Assembly: GCA_002167265.1 (NCBI GenBank)
Contig: NHDJ01000066.1
Span: forward strand, 2,350 to 17,979
Source of the DNA: Verrucomicrobia bacterium TMED56
GTDB taxonomy: Bacteria; Verrucomicrobiota; Verrucomicrobiia; Opitutales; Seribacteraceae
Reading direction: 5' to 3'
Length of the DNA: 15,630 nucleotides
Shown: piece by piece, positions 1 to 7,644 of the stretch
Layout: the number at the start of each line of letters is the position of its first letter
Position numbering within the stretch: the first letter of the stretch is position 1
Notes under the pieces: generated by a model
What the model was told of the DNA's origin: nothing
What the model saw: only the letters and a program-made list of their open reading frames with translations
Databases searched by the model: none
Program-made: the position numbers and the translations under genes

Positions 1-390
1 CAAAAAATTGATGGACGTCGCGTTAAGAAAAGAAACCAAGTCGTTCAAGTTGTCGGGAAGAATGACCCAGGAGATGTTGTAAAAATTCAAGTGCTCCGAA
101 ATACAGAAGAGAAAGTATTTACGGTCACTCTCGGTCATCGGTCCGTTACCTTTGAGATGTTTAATCGAAACATTCAAATGAGCGGACCCGTTTCGAAACG
201 CAAAGATAATTTCCCAAATATTATCCAGCATGATCTTCCATTACCCAAAGAAGCAATGGGAGGACCTTTATTTAATCTACACGGAGACTGTATTGGAATT
301 AATATTGCCCGGGTTGACCGAGTCACTACCTATACTCTTCCCAGTGAAATCGCTTTCGAAACTGTTAAATCATTTCTTGGCGATCAATAA
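1..390 (+). CDS. HtrA-like PDZ/trypsin-fold protein, C-terminal part (5' end outside window)
   Basis: Frame 1 is open from the first base, so this is the last 129 residues of a longer protein; the ATG at 91 is internal. Residues about 1-45 read as the second half of a PDZ domain, with the typical pattern of a DGrrV turn, then PGD and a VLRN strand. Residues about 75-129 resemble the end of a trypsin-fold domain: QHDLPL, then MGGPLFNLHG, then GINIAR and a final TLPSE segment. In active HtrA/DegP enzymes the corresponding motif is GNSGGP, with Ser as nucleophile. Here the residue before GGP is Met, so this domain probably binds or scaffolds rather than cleaves. Any catalytic domain would lie upstream and is not visible. 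The protein is probably periplasmic by family. It ends 8 bases before a convergent gene. Family-level call good; activity unknown. Confidence 0.8.
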   Translation, partial: QKIDGRRVKKRNQVVQVVGKNDPGDVVKIQVLRNTEEKVFTVTLGHRSVTFEMFNRNIQMSGPVSKRKDNFPNIIQHDLPLPKEAMGGPLFNLHGDCIGINIARVDRVTTYTLPSEIAFETVKSFLGDQ

Positions 391-398
391 TCGTCGAC

Positions 399-1661
399 TT
401 ATCTTAGAGGATATCCCAATACCATACGAAAACCTATTTCAGAACCTCTCCAAGTGGGGTCTACAGCTTCGCGATTAGCTGACCTGCATTCATAAGCTGT
501 TCTCAAAAAGCTGCCGCCACGCAAAACCCTCTTATTTCCATTAAAGGGACCAATTGGATTAATCTTTTTAATATCCGAAGCGCCTAATTCATCTTTGGCA
601 TATTCTCCATAAAAGTCATGACACCATTCCATTACGCTTCCATGCATATCGTACAACCCCCATTTATTTGGGGAAAATTGCGTAAGGTTTTCGGTAACTG
701 GAATTAATTTTTTTCTATTTATAAAAGTGGATGTGCCGCCTATAATATATCCTGATTCACTCCCGTCCAGATTAGCATTTAAACCACTTAAATCCTTTCC
801 ATCCTCCAATCCACAACTACTGAGATTTCCCGCTCTGCATGCATACTCCCACTCGGCTTCGGTTGGCAACCTGTATATCATCCCATCGGGCAACAAGTCA
901 GCTTTGTATGCCATTTGTGTTTTGGCATGACAATACGCAACTGCTTGAGTGTAAGATATGTTATTTATGGGTAGGTTTCTTTGTCGCAACAATAAATCCG
1001 CAAACATATTTGTTATAGTTTTCTCATCCATTTTAAATTTGGACTTTGCTGTAAACTTTGATGCAATTTTCTTCCTAAAGTTAGGAGTTGCTTTTTTCCA
1101 CGCACTCAAGAGCAATGTCAGAGTTCCAGGACCAGCAAAACAAACACTGTTTTTACTTTCTGAAATAGCCTTCATTCCCATCATAAGATGCTTGAGTTCC
1201 AAACTTGAAATCTCCAACTTCTCAATAAAATCATTCTTCTCTTTAAAATCGATATAGATGAGTGAAATTATAATCCTCAAATTTTTAGCTAATTCAAACT
1301 TGTCATATCTCTTGACCACATTTTTTACCGAATTCCACTGGCTGATCGTTGTCTCAAATTTAGAGATAAAATAAGGTTGGGTTATAACCACCTTATGAAG
1401 AACCTCATCCGGGTCCCTCCCGGTTTCATCCTTAGGACTTCCCATCGTAAATTCACCCGGTTCAATTTTAATGAAATTCAAAAGAATTTTCGCTTTGTCT
1501 AATTTATTTTCAAACTCCTGTCCACTTAGGTTTTGTTCTTTTGATTCGGGAAATAATTTTGCATACCAAAGTTTACTCTCTGGTTGATCATGTTCCTTTT
1601 CTGTAGTCGTTTCAGAGCAACTAGCAGTCAAAAGAAAAAGAATTCCACCAAGTACTCTCAT
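399..1661 (-). CDS. SUMF1/FGE-fold (FGE-sulfatase domain) lipoprotein with a large helical insertion
   Basis: This is a 420-residue protein with a short hydrophobic leader and a lipobox (LTASC, lipid-bearing Cys15), so it is probably anchored on the outer face of a membrane. The formylglycine-generating-enzyme fold spans about 62-420. Landmarks are EFTMGSP (70-76), a YRLPTEAEWEYACRAG core (263-278), GLYDMHGSVMEW (335-346), RGGSF (381-385) and the closing GFRM (410-413). Between the early strand ending near residue 111 and the conserved ISYTQAVAYC segment (235-244) lies about 120 residues of lysine-rich, mostly helical sequence not normal for the family. The active-site cysteine that follows the RGGS segment in true FGE is absent (RGGSFLR), so sulfatase activation is unlikely; many bacterial members bind or modify other things. 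The gene starts 8 bases after the histidine kinase stop and is probably co-transcribed with it. No Shine-Dalgarno is visible. Confidence 0.88.
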   Translation of the reverse strand: MRVLGGILFLLTASCSETTTEKEHDQPESKLWYAKLFPESKEQNLSGQEFENKLDKAKILLNFIKIEPGEFTMGSPKDETGRDPDEVLHKVVITQPYFISKFETTISQWNSVKNVVKRYDKFELAKNLRIIISLIYIDFKEKNDFIEKLEISSLELKHLMMGMKAISESKNSVCFAGPGTLTLLLSAWKKATPNFRKKIASKFTAKSKFKMDEKTITNMFADLLLRQRNLPINNISYTQAVAYCHAKTQMAYKADLLPDGMIYRLPTEAEWEYACRAGNLSSCGLEDGKDLSGLNANLDGSESGYIIGGTSTFINRKKLIPVTENLTQFSPNKWGLYDMHGSVMEWCHDFYGEYAKDELGASDIKKINPIGPFNGNKRVLRGGSFLRTAYECRSANREAVDPTWRGSEIGFRMVLGYPLR

Positions 1662-1669
1662 GTCTGGAA

Positions 1670-3328
1670 CTATTCTTGGCTCATTGGCAGCTTAATAAAG
1701 AAAGTCGTTCCTTCTCCTTCGACGCTTTGAAACCAAATTTGTCCATTATGTGACTTTACGATAACATTATGAGCAATTGCTAAACCTTGCCCCGTTCCAA
1801 TACCAACTTCTTTGGTTGTAAAGAATGGTTCAAAAATTCGCTCCTGCACCTTGGCGGGAATTCCCCCCCCGTTATCATTAATCGAAATAATGGTGCATTC
1901 CTCATTTGGATAATGGGTCGTTGAAATGGAGAGCATACCTTTTTGAGCATCTCCAAACCGGTCTCGAATGGCATGGGCACCATTAACAATCAGATTCAAA
2001 ACAACTTGGTTAATTTCGCCAATATTGCATGGAACCATTGGGATTTGCTCATCTAAATTTGTTTCAACTTCAGCATGATACTTCCACTCGTTTGTAGCCA
2101 CAACAATGGTTGACCTGATTGCCTGATTTAAATCGTTCGGTTTTTTTTCGGATTCTGCATCACGGTAGGCAAAATTCTTCATGGACTTAACAATTGTGGT
2201 AATTCTGCTAATACCCTCGTTCGCTTGTTTCACTGCTTCCGGAGCATTCTCTTTTAAAAAAGAGATTTCTTTTTCATCGGGTGCTTCTTTGGAACCGTTA
2301 ATCGTTGCGATGAATCCATCCACTGCTTCCTTCAAAAACAATATATTGTCGTTTGCAAATTGAGATGGAGAATTAATTTCATGAGCAATTCCCGAAGCCA
2401 ACTGTCCAACCGCTTCCATTTTTTGGGCATGTACGAGTTGAGTCTCAAGTTCTTTTCTCTGCTTCATCTCCAACTTCAATTGTTCAGTTCTTTTAAGTAG
2501 CCTTGAAGTTCTATCCTTTACGGCATCTTCCAAACCGATGATAAGACCTTGAAGTCTTCTCGTTAGTGACTTTACTTCGCTGGGACCTTCCTCCATACAA
2601 TTAAAGGGTCTTTTATTTTTAATTGATTGAGTCGCAGCATCTTCAAGCTTTGCAATTGGCAGAGCAATTCTTAGATATGTTATTAATGCTAGTATAATAA
2701 TTAGGGTAACATAGCAAATAACCGCAACAACAATGGAGTACTCAGTTGTTGACCTACGGTTCTCTAAATCCAAAGCTTTTATCTTGAGCGATTCGTTTGA
2801 GATTTGCAAATTGTTCAGCGCTTTAGACTCAAGACTATCAAGGTTTCTCATTAACTTCTCTCGCACCTCATCATACTGACGTTTCGCGTACTCTTTTGCT
2901 TTCAACCATTCCTCGTTTTTTTTCTTAGCCATCCCTAATTCTTGGAGTTTTAAGATTCTTTTTTCCAATTCCAGAATTCTAAATGCAATTGGCTTAAAGA
3001 GTGATTCAGGAAAACTCGAACGATACTTTTCAGAAATTTCGTTTAGACCTCCTTTGGCTCTTACAATTGAATCAAATGTAACGCTAAATAACCCATCATA
3101 ACTATCAGGATAGATTTCCATTCCTGTAAAGATACCCCTAACAACAGACAAAAGAGCACTTAAATCTTCAAGTTCAGTAGAAGAATCTCCATACAAGTTC
3201 TTTTCATTTTCGTATGCATTATTTGCTAACTCTAGCCTGTCATAAGTGTACCAGGCAAAAACTCCTATTATGATTGCTCCAAACAAACTGGCAGAGGTTA
3301 ATGAAATGATGTATGCCCGAACATTCAT
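1670..3328 (-). CDS. Membrane sensor histidine kinase
   Basis: This 552-residue protein autophosphorylates on histidine and passes phosphate to a receiver domain. Membrane segments at about 6-27 and 198-221 bracket a periplasmic region of about 170 residues that looks all-helical, like a four-helix-bundle sensor with no recognised ligand pocket. A linker with weak HAMP character (about 222-275) and a coiled coil (about 262-300) follow. The H-box is GIAHEINSP with His316. It belongs to the subgroup with a QxxxDNxxFL tail after the H-box. The ATPase domain has the N-box (Asn445, Asn449), the G1 box DNGGGI (485-490), the F-box FEPFFTTK (499-506) and the G2 box GTGQGL (511-516), all intact. It lies 41 bases after the response regulator and 8 before the SUMF1 lipoprotein. 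The partner is very likely the adjacent regulator. The start has no clear ribosome binding site, but the first membrane segment follows it directly. Confidence 0.95.
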   Translation of the reverse strand: MNVRAYIISLTSASLFGAIIIGVFAWYTYDRLELANNAYENEKNLYGDSSTELEDLSALLSVVRGIFTGMEIYPDSYDGLFSVTFDSIVRAKGGLNEISEKYRSSFPESLFKPIAFRILELEKRILKLQELGMAKKKNEEWLKAKEYAKRQYDEVREKLMRNLDSLESKALNNLQISNESLKIKALDLENRRSTTEYSIVVAVICYVTLIIILALITYLRIALPIAKLEDAATQSIKNKRPFNCMEEGPSEVKSLTRRLQGLIIGLEDAVKDRTSRLLKRTEQLKLEMKQRKELETQLVHAQKMEAVGQLASGIAHEINSPSQFANDNILFLKEAVDGFIATINGSKEAPDEKEISFLKENAPEAVKQANEGISRITTIVKSMKNFAYRDAESEKKPNDLNQAIRSTIVVATNEWKYHAEVETNLDEQIPMVPCNIGEINQVVLNLIVNGAHAIRDRFGDAQKGMLSISTTHYPNEECTIISINDNGGGIPAKVQERIFEPFFTTKEVGIGTGQGLAIAHNVIVKSHNGQIWFQSVEGEGTTFFIKLPMSQE

Positions 3329-3369
3329 GTTAACTTGTGCTAAACCATATCAATCAAAAAAAGATAACT

Positions 3370-4509
3370 CTAAGAAATGAGCGCTCTTACCTGAATTTTT
3401 GAAGGAAACGGGTTTTCATCGAAACAGGAACTGTAATTTCTGATCACCTTGTAAAGTTGGCGATCGATGTACGAACCTGCTGAGGCGACCAAAAATCCAT
3501 CTTTCATACGTAGCTCTTCAACTAATCGCATACCCAGTGCAAGTTGCTTAACGGTAACATCCATCAGCATCGAGTTAGACTCACTAATTGAAATCTTTTC
3601 TTCCAATGAGACAATAACTTTGGGGTCATAATCATTTGGCCTATTTTTTAAAGTGGACAGGATAATTTGCTTGTCGTGGCCCTGCTCCTCATAAAAGTCG
3701 AAATCTAAAGCTGCTCTCAGAATAGAAGCGGCAAGCCTGATTCCTTTTTGGTCATCTTCTTCATATCGGGGCTGAACTTCAATTTTTTTTAAGATTTCCC
3801 CCACCTCATCAAAACCCGGGATTTTTTCCAGCATATTTTGGGTGTCATCTGGAAACTTAGCCAATAACTGCTTAACCTGAGAAGAAACCTTTCTTTTAAA
3901 ATACACATCCTCTGTTACATTCTCTGGGAGGCCAATATAGGCAATCTGTGAAAAAACTGAAGCCACATCCACACGCCATGAATTTTGCAGATTCATGGAA
4001 TCAGCTAATTCATTCGCCAGCTTTCGAACCCGCTGAACTCTTCCAAAAAATAATGGCTTAGCAGTTGAAAGTGACTCTGCCAGAGCATCCACAGCTCCAC
4101 GCAATGTTTGATCAAGGAGAATTCTTTTACTTTTAACTAAGTCGTGTTGCTCAAGCCCATCATTGAGCACTTTAATCAAACGCTCGGGGGGACAGGGCTT
4201 TGAGAGCATCCGAAAGACATTCCCATCATTGACGGCAGCCATAGCTGAATCAAAGTCGGTGTGTCCGGTGAGAAGGATCGTGGAAACTTCATGGTCTCTT
4301 TTCTTAATTTCAGAAAGCATCTCAGCTCCGTTCATTCTTGGCATTCGCATATCAGACAAAACCAATGCAAACCCACCTTCCTTTTCAAAAATCTCCAATC
4401 CCTCAACCCCGTCTGAAGCTACAGATAATTCAAACTCTTTACGTAAATTAAGCTGAAATCCACGCAAAATAGAATCTTCGTCGTCAACACAAAGAATTTT
4501 TTTGTTCAT
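3370..4509 (-). CDS. Response regulator: receiver domain with degenerate HD-GYP-like output
   Basis: This 379-residue cytoplasmic regulator is the likely partner of the kinase downstream. The receiver domain (about 3-120) is complete: acidic pair Asp9/Asp10, phospho-acceptor Asp53 in LSDMRMP, Thr81 and Lys104 in SKP. The output (about 140-300) aligns by pattern with HD-GYP domains, for instance the RVRKLANELADSMNL helix and the SQIAYIGLP segment. The residues that normally read HDIGK are SQIAY, so the metal-binding His-Asp pair is gone, and cyclic-di-GMP hydrolysis is not expected. The C-terminal block (about 313-379; QLALGMRLVEEL, DGFLVASAG) is a small domain seen at the end of similar regulators in this group. 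There is no DNA-binding motif, so output is probably by protein-protein contact or by binding a nucleotide (inference). A good ribosome binding site precedes the ATG. Confidence 0.92.
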   Translation of the reverse strand: MNKKILCVDDEDSILRGFQLNLRKEFELSVASDGVEGLEIFEKEGGFALVLSDMRMPRMNGAEMLSEIKKRDHEVSTILLTGHTDFDSAMAAVNDGNVFRMLSKPCPPERLIKVLNDGLEQHDLVKSKRILLDQTLRGAVDALAESLSTAKPLFFGRVQRVRKLANELADSMNLQNSWRVDVASVFSQIAYIGLPENVTEDVYFKRKVSSQVKQLLAKFPDDTQNMLEKIPGFDEVGEILKKIEVQPRYEEDDQKGIRLAASILRAALDFDFYEEQGHDKQIILSTLKNRPNDYDPKVIVSLEEKISISESNSMLMDVTVKQLALGMRLVEELRMKDGFLVASAGSYIDRQLYKVIRNYSSCFDENPFPSKIQVRALIS

Positions 4510-4514
4510 AAAGT

Positions 4515-4700
4515 TTACCTTTCAATAATTTGGGAGTTGTTAGGTGACTTGCTTACCTCTTCAAGTCTAGAAGTGCCAACTACCACATGGATCAAAATTT
4601 TAGCAAGGCTAAGATCATGTAATAGCGGTTTTCCGCCAATTACATAATTCTGGAGGAAACTCGCTGGATTCTTTCTTCCTGAAATTAAAACAACTTCCAT
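4515..4700 (-). CDS. Small unrecognised protein of 61 residues at the head of the signalling operon
   Basis: I do not recognise this protein. It begins MEVVLISGRK and is a mix of short hydrophobic strands and polar turns, with a central GGKPLLHDLSLAKI segment; it has no signal peptide and no membrane segment. Its stop lies 5 bases before the response regulator ATG. That is the main argument that it is real and part of the same transcript. An in-frame ATG at 4754 would add 18 residues. I prefer the ATG at 4700 for two reasons: the predicted promoter would start transcription at about position 4754, and a GGAG lies just before 4700, although only 2 bases away, which is closer than ideal. A role as an accessory to the two-component pair is only a guess from position. 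It could also be a chance ORF in the leader. Confidence 0.42.
   Translation of the reverse strand: MEVVLISGRKNPASFLQNYVIGGKPLLHDLSLAKILIHVVVGTSRLEEVSKSPNNSQIIER
4518..4523 (-). promoter_or_regulatory. Ribosome binding site of the response regulator gene
   Basis: On the minus strand GAAAGG ends 8 bases before the ATG at 4509. It is the only clear Shine-Dalgarno sequence before any gene in this window. It overlaps the final codons of the small upstream ORF, whose stop codon immediately follows it, so translation of the two may be coupled. Confidence 0.6.
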
Positions 4701-4760
4701 ATCTCCAAAAATCAATGTTGTTAGAAGACGGAAAATATAATGAAAGAAATTCATGAGAAA

Positions 4761-4789
4761 AGAATTTGGCGAAATTGTCGATGTGTCAA
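4761..4789 (-). promoter_or_regulatory. Candidate sigma-70-type promoter of the signalling operon
   Basis: Reading the minus strand, a perfect -35 hexamer TTGACA (4789-4784) is followed by a 17-base spacer. A weak -10 hexamer, AATTCT (4766-4761), matches the consensus at three positions including the critical second A and last T. Transcription would begin near 4754, giving a leader of about 50 bases before the ATG at 4700. The weak -10 could mean the promoter depends on an activator. Confidence 0.4.
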
Positions 4790-4811
4790 GCTAGCGTTAA
4801 GGACGCAGACT

Positions 4812-4817
4812 TATAAT
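4812..4817 (+). promoter_or_regulatory. Candidate -10 element for the divergent oxidoreductase gene
   Basis: A perfect TATAAT lies 97 bases upstream of the ATG at 4915 on the plus strand. No recognisable -35 hexamer sits at 16-19 bases upstream, so this may be a chance match in AT-rich DNA. The 214 bases between the two divergent starts (4701-4914) also hold an uninterrupted run of eight T then seven A at 4884-4898. Confidence 0.2.
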
Positions 4818-4914
4818 TCAGAAACAGTAGGACTTCTTAAATGTCTCAGAAAAAATGTATTTGAAAAGCAATTAATCGCTTCCTTTTTTTTAAAAAAACT
4901 ACAAATTAATTCTC

Positions 4915-6195
4915 ATGGAATACAAAAGTTTTTGTCGAAGAGATTTTGTCAAAGCAAGTTCTGCGATATCCGCAGGCTCTTTACTCGCTGCACCTAATGT
5001 TGCACGAGGTGCCAAAAATGATAAAACTCTTAAGGTTGGGCTTGTCGGAATTGGGGGAAGAGGAAGTGGTGCTGCTGCCCAAGCTATGGGAGCAGATGAA
5101 AATGTAGCCCTCACAGCAATAGGTGATTTATTTGAAGATCGCATTAAACTTCGTAGCCGCATACTCAAGGCCAGAGGTCGAGATAAGTATCAAGTAACCC
5201 CCGAGACCACTTTCTCTGGCTTCGACGCCTATAAAAAGGTTATCGACTCCGGGGTGGATGTGGTAATTTTAACCTCACCCCCAAACTTCAGACCCCAACA
5301 TCTTGAATATGCTGTAGAGAAAGGAGTTCATTGCTTTTTTGAAAAACCTGTAGCGGTCGATGCACCAGGAGTTCGCAAGGTCATTCAATTAGCGAAAAAG
5401 GCAAAGGAAAAAAATCTTGGGTTTATGTCGGGCTTTTGCTGGAGACACCACTATCCTAAAAGAGAGATCTTTGGGAGAATTCTTGATGGGGCACTGGGAG
5501 ATTTGCATGCCATGTATAGTACCTACAACGGGGGCGAAGTTTGGAAGAAGAAAAGAGAAGAAGGATGGGGGGACCTGGAGGCACAATTGAGAAACTGGAA
5601 TGCACACCTTTGGCTATCAGGAGACTCCATTGTTGAGCAAGCCGTTCATTGTATTGACATGATGCAGTGGGCGATGGGAGACACCGTCCCACTCCACGCG
5701 GAAGGCTCTGGAGGCCGACAGGTTTATGACGACCCTGATAAATACGGGAACATCTACGACCACTTCGCCTGCATCTATCAATGGGAAAACGGAGCCAAGG
5801 GGTATCATTTTTCTCGTCAACAAAATGGGACGGTTGGAAGTTATGAAGTAGAACTCTTTGGCACCAAAGGATCATCCTCTGCAAAGAATCGACATACGAT
5901 AATAGCTGGAGATGAATCATGGCGTTACCGTGGCGAAAATAATGATATGTACCAGACGGAACATGATGAATTGTTCGCTTCAATCCGTGAAGGAAACCCT
6001 TTTAATGATGGGGAAAAAGCAGCACACAGCACGATGGTAGCTATCATGGGAAGAATGGTTGCTTACACTGGACAGAAAATAACCTATCAAGATGCCTTGA
6101 ATTCCAAGGAAGATTTAACTCCCCCTCATTTTGACTGGGAGCAATCCTTAGATGTGCCCACTCCCCCAGTTCCCGGAGTAACCCGTTTCATTTAG
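4915..6195 (+). CDS. Tat-exported Gfo/Idh/MocA family oxidoreductase
   Basis: This 426-residue NAD(P)-dependent sugar or cyclitol dehydrogenase-like enzyme is predicted to act outside the cytoplasm. The N-terminus has a twin-arginine signal (CRRDFVKAS, Arg8-Arg9), a hydrophobic stretch and an alanine-rich region ending near residue 31. The Rossmann fold follows directly, with the dinucleotide loop GLVGIGGRGSG (42-52). The family EKP motif is intact (143-145, FFEKPVAVD), giving the catalytic lysine Lys144. The second domain carries EQAVHCIDMMQW (241-252), with a histidine that commonly serves as a catalytic or substrate residue in this family. A proline-rich C-terminus (about 403-421) is typical of the exported subgroup in Planctomycetota and Verrucomicrobiota. 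The cofactor is presumably loaded before Tat export, and the substrate is unknown. It stands alone on the plus strand, and its start lacks a Shine-Dalgarno. The ATG at 4915 is chosen because it directly precedes the Tat motif. Confidence 0.94.
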   Translation: MEYKSFCRRDFVKASSAISAGSLLAAPNVARGAKNDKTLKVGLVGIGGRGSGAAAQAMGADENVALTAIGDLFEDRIKLRSRILKARGRDKYQVTPETTFSGFDAYKKVIDSGVDVVILTSPPNFRPQHLEYAVEKGVHCFFEKPVAVDAPGVRKVIQLAKKAKEKNLGFMSGFCWRHHYPKREIFGRILDGALGDLHAMYSTYNGGEVWKKKREEGWGDLEAQLRNWNAHLWLSGDSIVEQAVHCIDMMQWAMGDTVPLHAEGSGGRQVYDDPDKYGNIYDHFACIYQWENGAKGYHFSRQQNGTVGSYEVELFGTKGSSSAKNRHTIIAGDESWRYRGENNDMYQTEHDELFASIREGNPFNDGEKAAHSTMVAIMGRMVAYTGQKITYQDALNSKEDLTPPHFDWEQSLDVPTPPVPGVTRFI

Positions 6196-6234
6196 ATATT
6201 ATCAGGAATTATTTTGTCCTTAAAAATCAGCAAA

Positions 6235-7644
6235 TTATTGCTGAGTGGACTCTTCCAGTTTCAAAGTCTGATAGAACTCGTAAAATTTTGGATCCGTGGA
6301 TTTAAAATCATCCATATATTGATCACCCATCTTTTCGATTTTTTTTCCCAATTCCAAAACAATTTGCCTGTTGGACAATGTCGATAGTTCAGGGTCATCC
6401 TTGTGCTCCTGCCTGTATAATCTGACAATTTCACAATCAAACTCCGCATTCATAGTTTGGATAGGAGTTTCTATAAAAGAATTTTGAAAAAGAGTTGTTT
6501 TTGAAACATTTTTATCAAGTTCAGTTTCTAAGAAGCTTTCAGGATTTGATAACTCAGAGAGGGTTTTTAATTCAGTTTCATTGAGATCATTTACCAATAC
6601 CGATAATTTGAGGACTTTTTCCTTTTGGATTTTTAATGCTCCATAGAACTCCACACACTTCAAAATATGAGGTAAAGTAACTGCGGGAATAATATCTTCA
6701 TCATCTGGATCAACCACTCTGAGTACACCGCCAATTTTAGACTGATATAAGTAATTTGAAATTCTTGCACTCTCAACCATTTTCAACATTTGAAATGCGG
6801 CACCTTTTGAAACATCTACCATAGTTGGCCCCGTTAAAAGACCAAATATCCATGTAGATTGGCGGGACGAATTTAGTAAATTATTTTCTGTCGGATCTTG
6901 TAAAATCGCCAACGAAATAAGATCATCATTCTTTTCAAGAATTTTCATTATGTGGTTTGCAGATTTCTTTCTTCCACAAACCATCACAGTTTTTGAGATC
7001 AAGGGATAATCACTTTTAAGAAAAAGAATTTGCCTTTCAAGTTCCTTGGCTGAAGAAAATGGAATAGATACACATGCAATACCCCGTTCAAGGAGAAAGG
7101 AAAAAGTTGTTTCAAGATTTTTGGTTTCATTTTTAGACAATCCATTCTCTGTATCATGTAGGTAAACTAAAATGGCTCGGGCATATTCCAGAGTGTCTCC
7201 CCTCCTTCGGGCAACATTATTGCCAACATCGGATTCTGTAGCCAACCTTTTAAGTCCGGGAAAAATTACATCTCCAACATAACTTTCATTGTTTTCTAAA
7301 TTGCGGTAATCGAATTTTTCTAAGGGGTTAACCGCGTTTTGCTTAAAAGTTAAAAAGTGGTCTCGTACTGGACGACCAAAACTTAGGATGGATTTTGAAT
7401 ATTCATTCTCTTCCAAAATTCTTGATTGGAGATTTTGCAACGACAAGTCCCCCTTGGGCTTCTTCGTAAAATGATCAAGTGGAAGGCTTAAACTTTGTGA
7501 AGATGAACTGTTTAAGTCTCCCCATGCCAATTGTAACCTAAAATTTGCATAGTCCTCAGCAAACCGAAAACAAACTCCTTCAAATAAAATAATTACTAAA
7601 ACCCAAAGGGAAAATTTAAGAACTTTTGGAATAATCTTGCTCAT
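6235..7644 (-). CDS. Membrane-anchored protein, possible inactive alpha/beta-hydrolase fold
   Basis: I do not recognise this 469-residue protein by family. It has one N-terminal membrane segment (about 10-28) with basic residues before it, so the rest is probably extracytoplasmic. Residues about 150-335 have the rhythm of an alpha/beta hydrolase: a strand ILVYLHD (158-164) like the oxyanion strand, then LLERGIACVSIPF (184-196), then VMVCGRKKSAN (220-230) where the nucleophile elbow GxSxG would be. A VVDPDDEDIIP segment (310-320) and His326 sit where the acid and histidine could lie. The elbow reads GRKKS, so the usual Ser is Lys226 and normal esterase chemistry is not expected. The C-terminal 130 residues are helical and charged. 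It overlaps the upstream membrane protein gene by four bases (ATGA), so the two products are likely made together. Fold assignment is inference. Confidence 0.75.
   Translation of the reverse strand: MSKIIPKVLKFSLWVLVIILFEGVCFRFAEDYANFRLQLAWGDLNSSSSQSLSLPLDHFTKKPKGDLSLQNLQSRILEENEYSKSILSFGRPVRDHFLTFKQNAVNPLEKFDYRNLENNESYVGDVIFPGLKRLATESDVGNNVARRRGDTLEYARAILVYLHDTENGLSKNETKNLETTFSFLLERGIACVSIPFSSAKELERQILFLKSDYPLISKTVMVCGRKKSANHIMKILEKNDDLISLAILQDPTENNLLNSSRQSTWIFGLLTGPTMVDVSKGAAFQMLKMVESARISNYLYQSKIGGVLRVVDPDDEDIIPAVTLPHILKCVEFYGALKIQKEKVLKLSVLVNDLNETELKTLSELSNPESFLETELDKNVSKTTLFQNSFIETPIQTMNAEFDCEIVRLYRQEHKDDPELSTLSNRQIVLELGKKIEKMGDQYMDDFKSTDPKFYEFYQTLKLEESTQQ

Noticed and set aside
380..402. 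Bidirectional terminator between the convergent genes
   Set aside because: Only an 8-base gap and a 4-base CGAT/ATCG dyad are present, too small to support.
4884..4898. T8A7 run as a terminator or hairpin
   Set aside because: Self-complementary but with no GC stem or loop; it lies upstream of a start and no plus-strand gene ends nearby. More likely a bent or promoter-enhancing A/T tract.
4740..4997. An 85-codon plus-strand open frame across the divergent intergenic region
   Set aside because: It overlaps the Tat signal of the oxidoreductase in another frame, has no ribosome binding site and no recognisable sequence.
5456..5983. A 175-codon open frame on the minus strand
   Set aside because: It is antisense to the well-supported oxidoreductase gene, has Cys/His/Arg/Pro-rich sequence of no family character, and overlaps other shadow frames.
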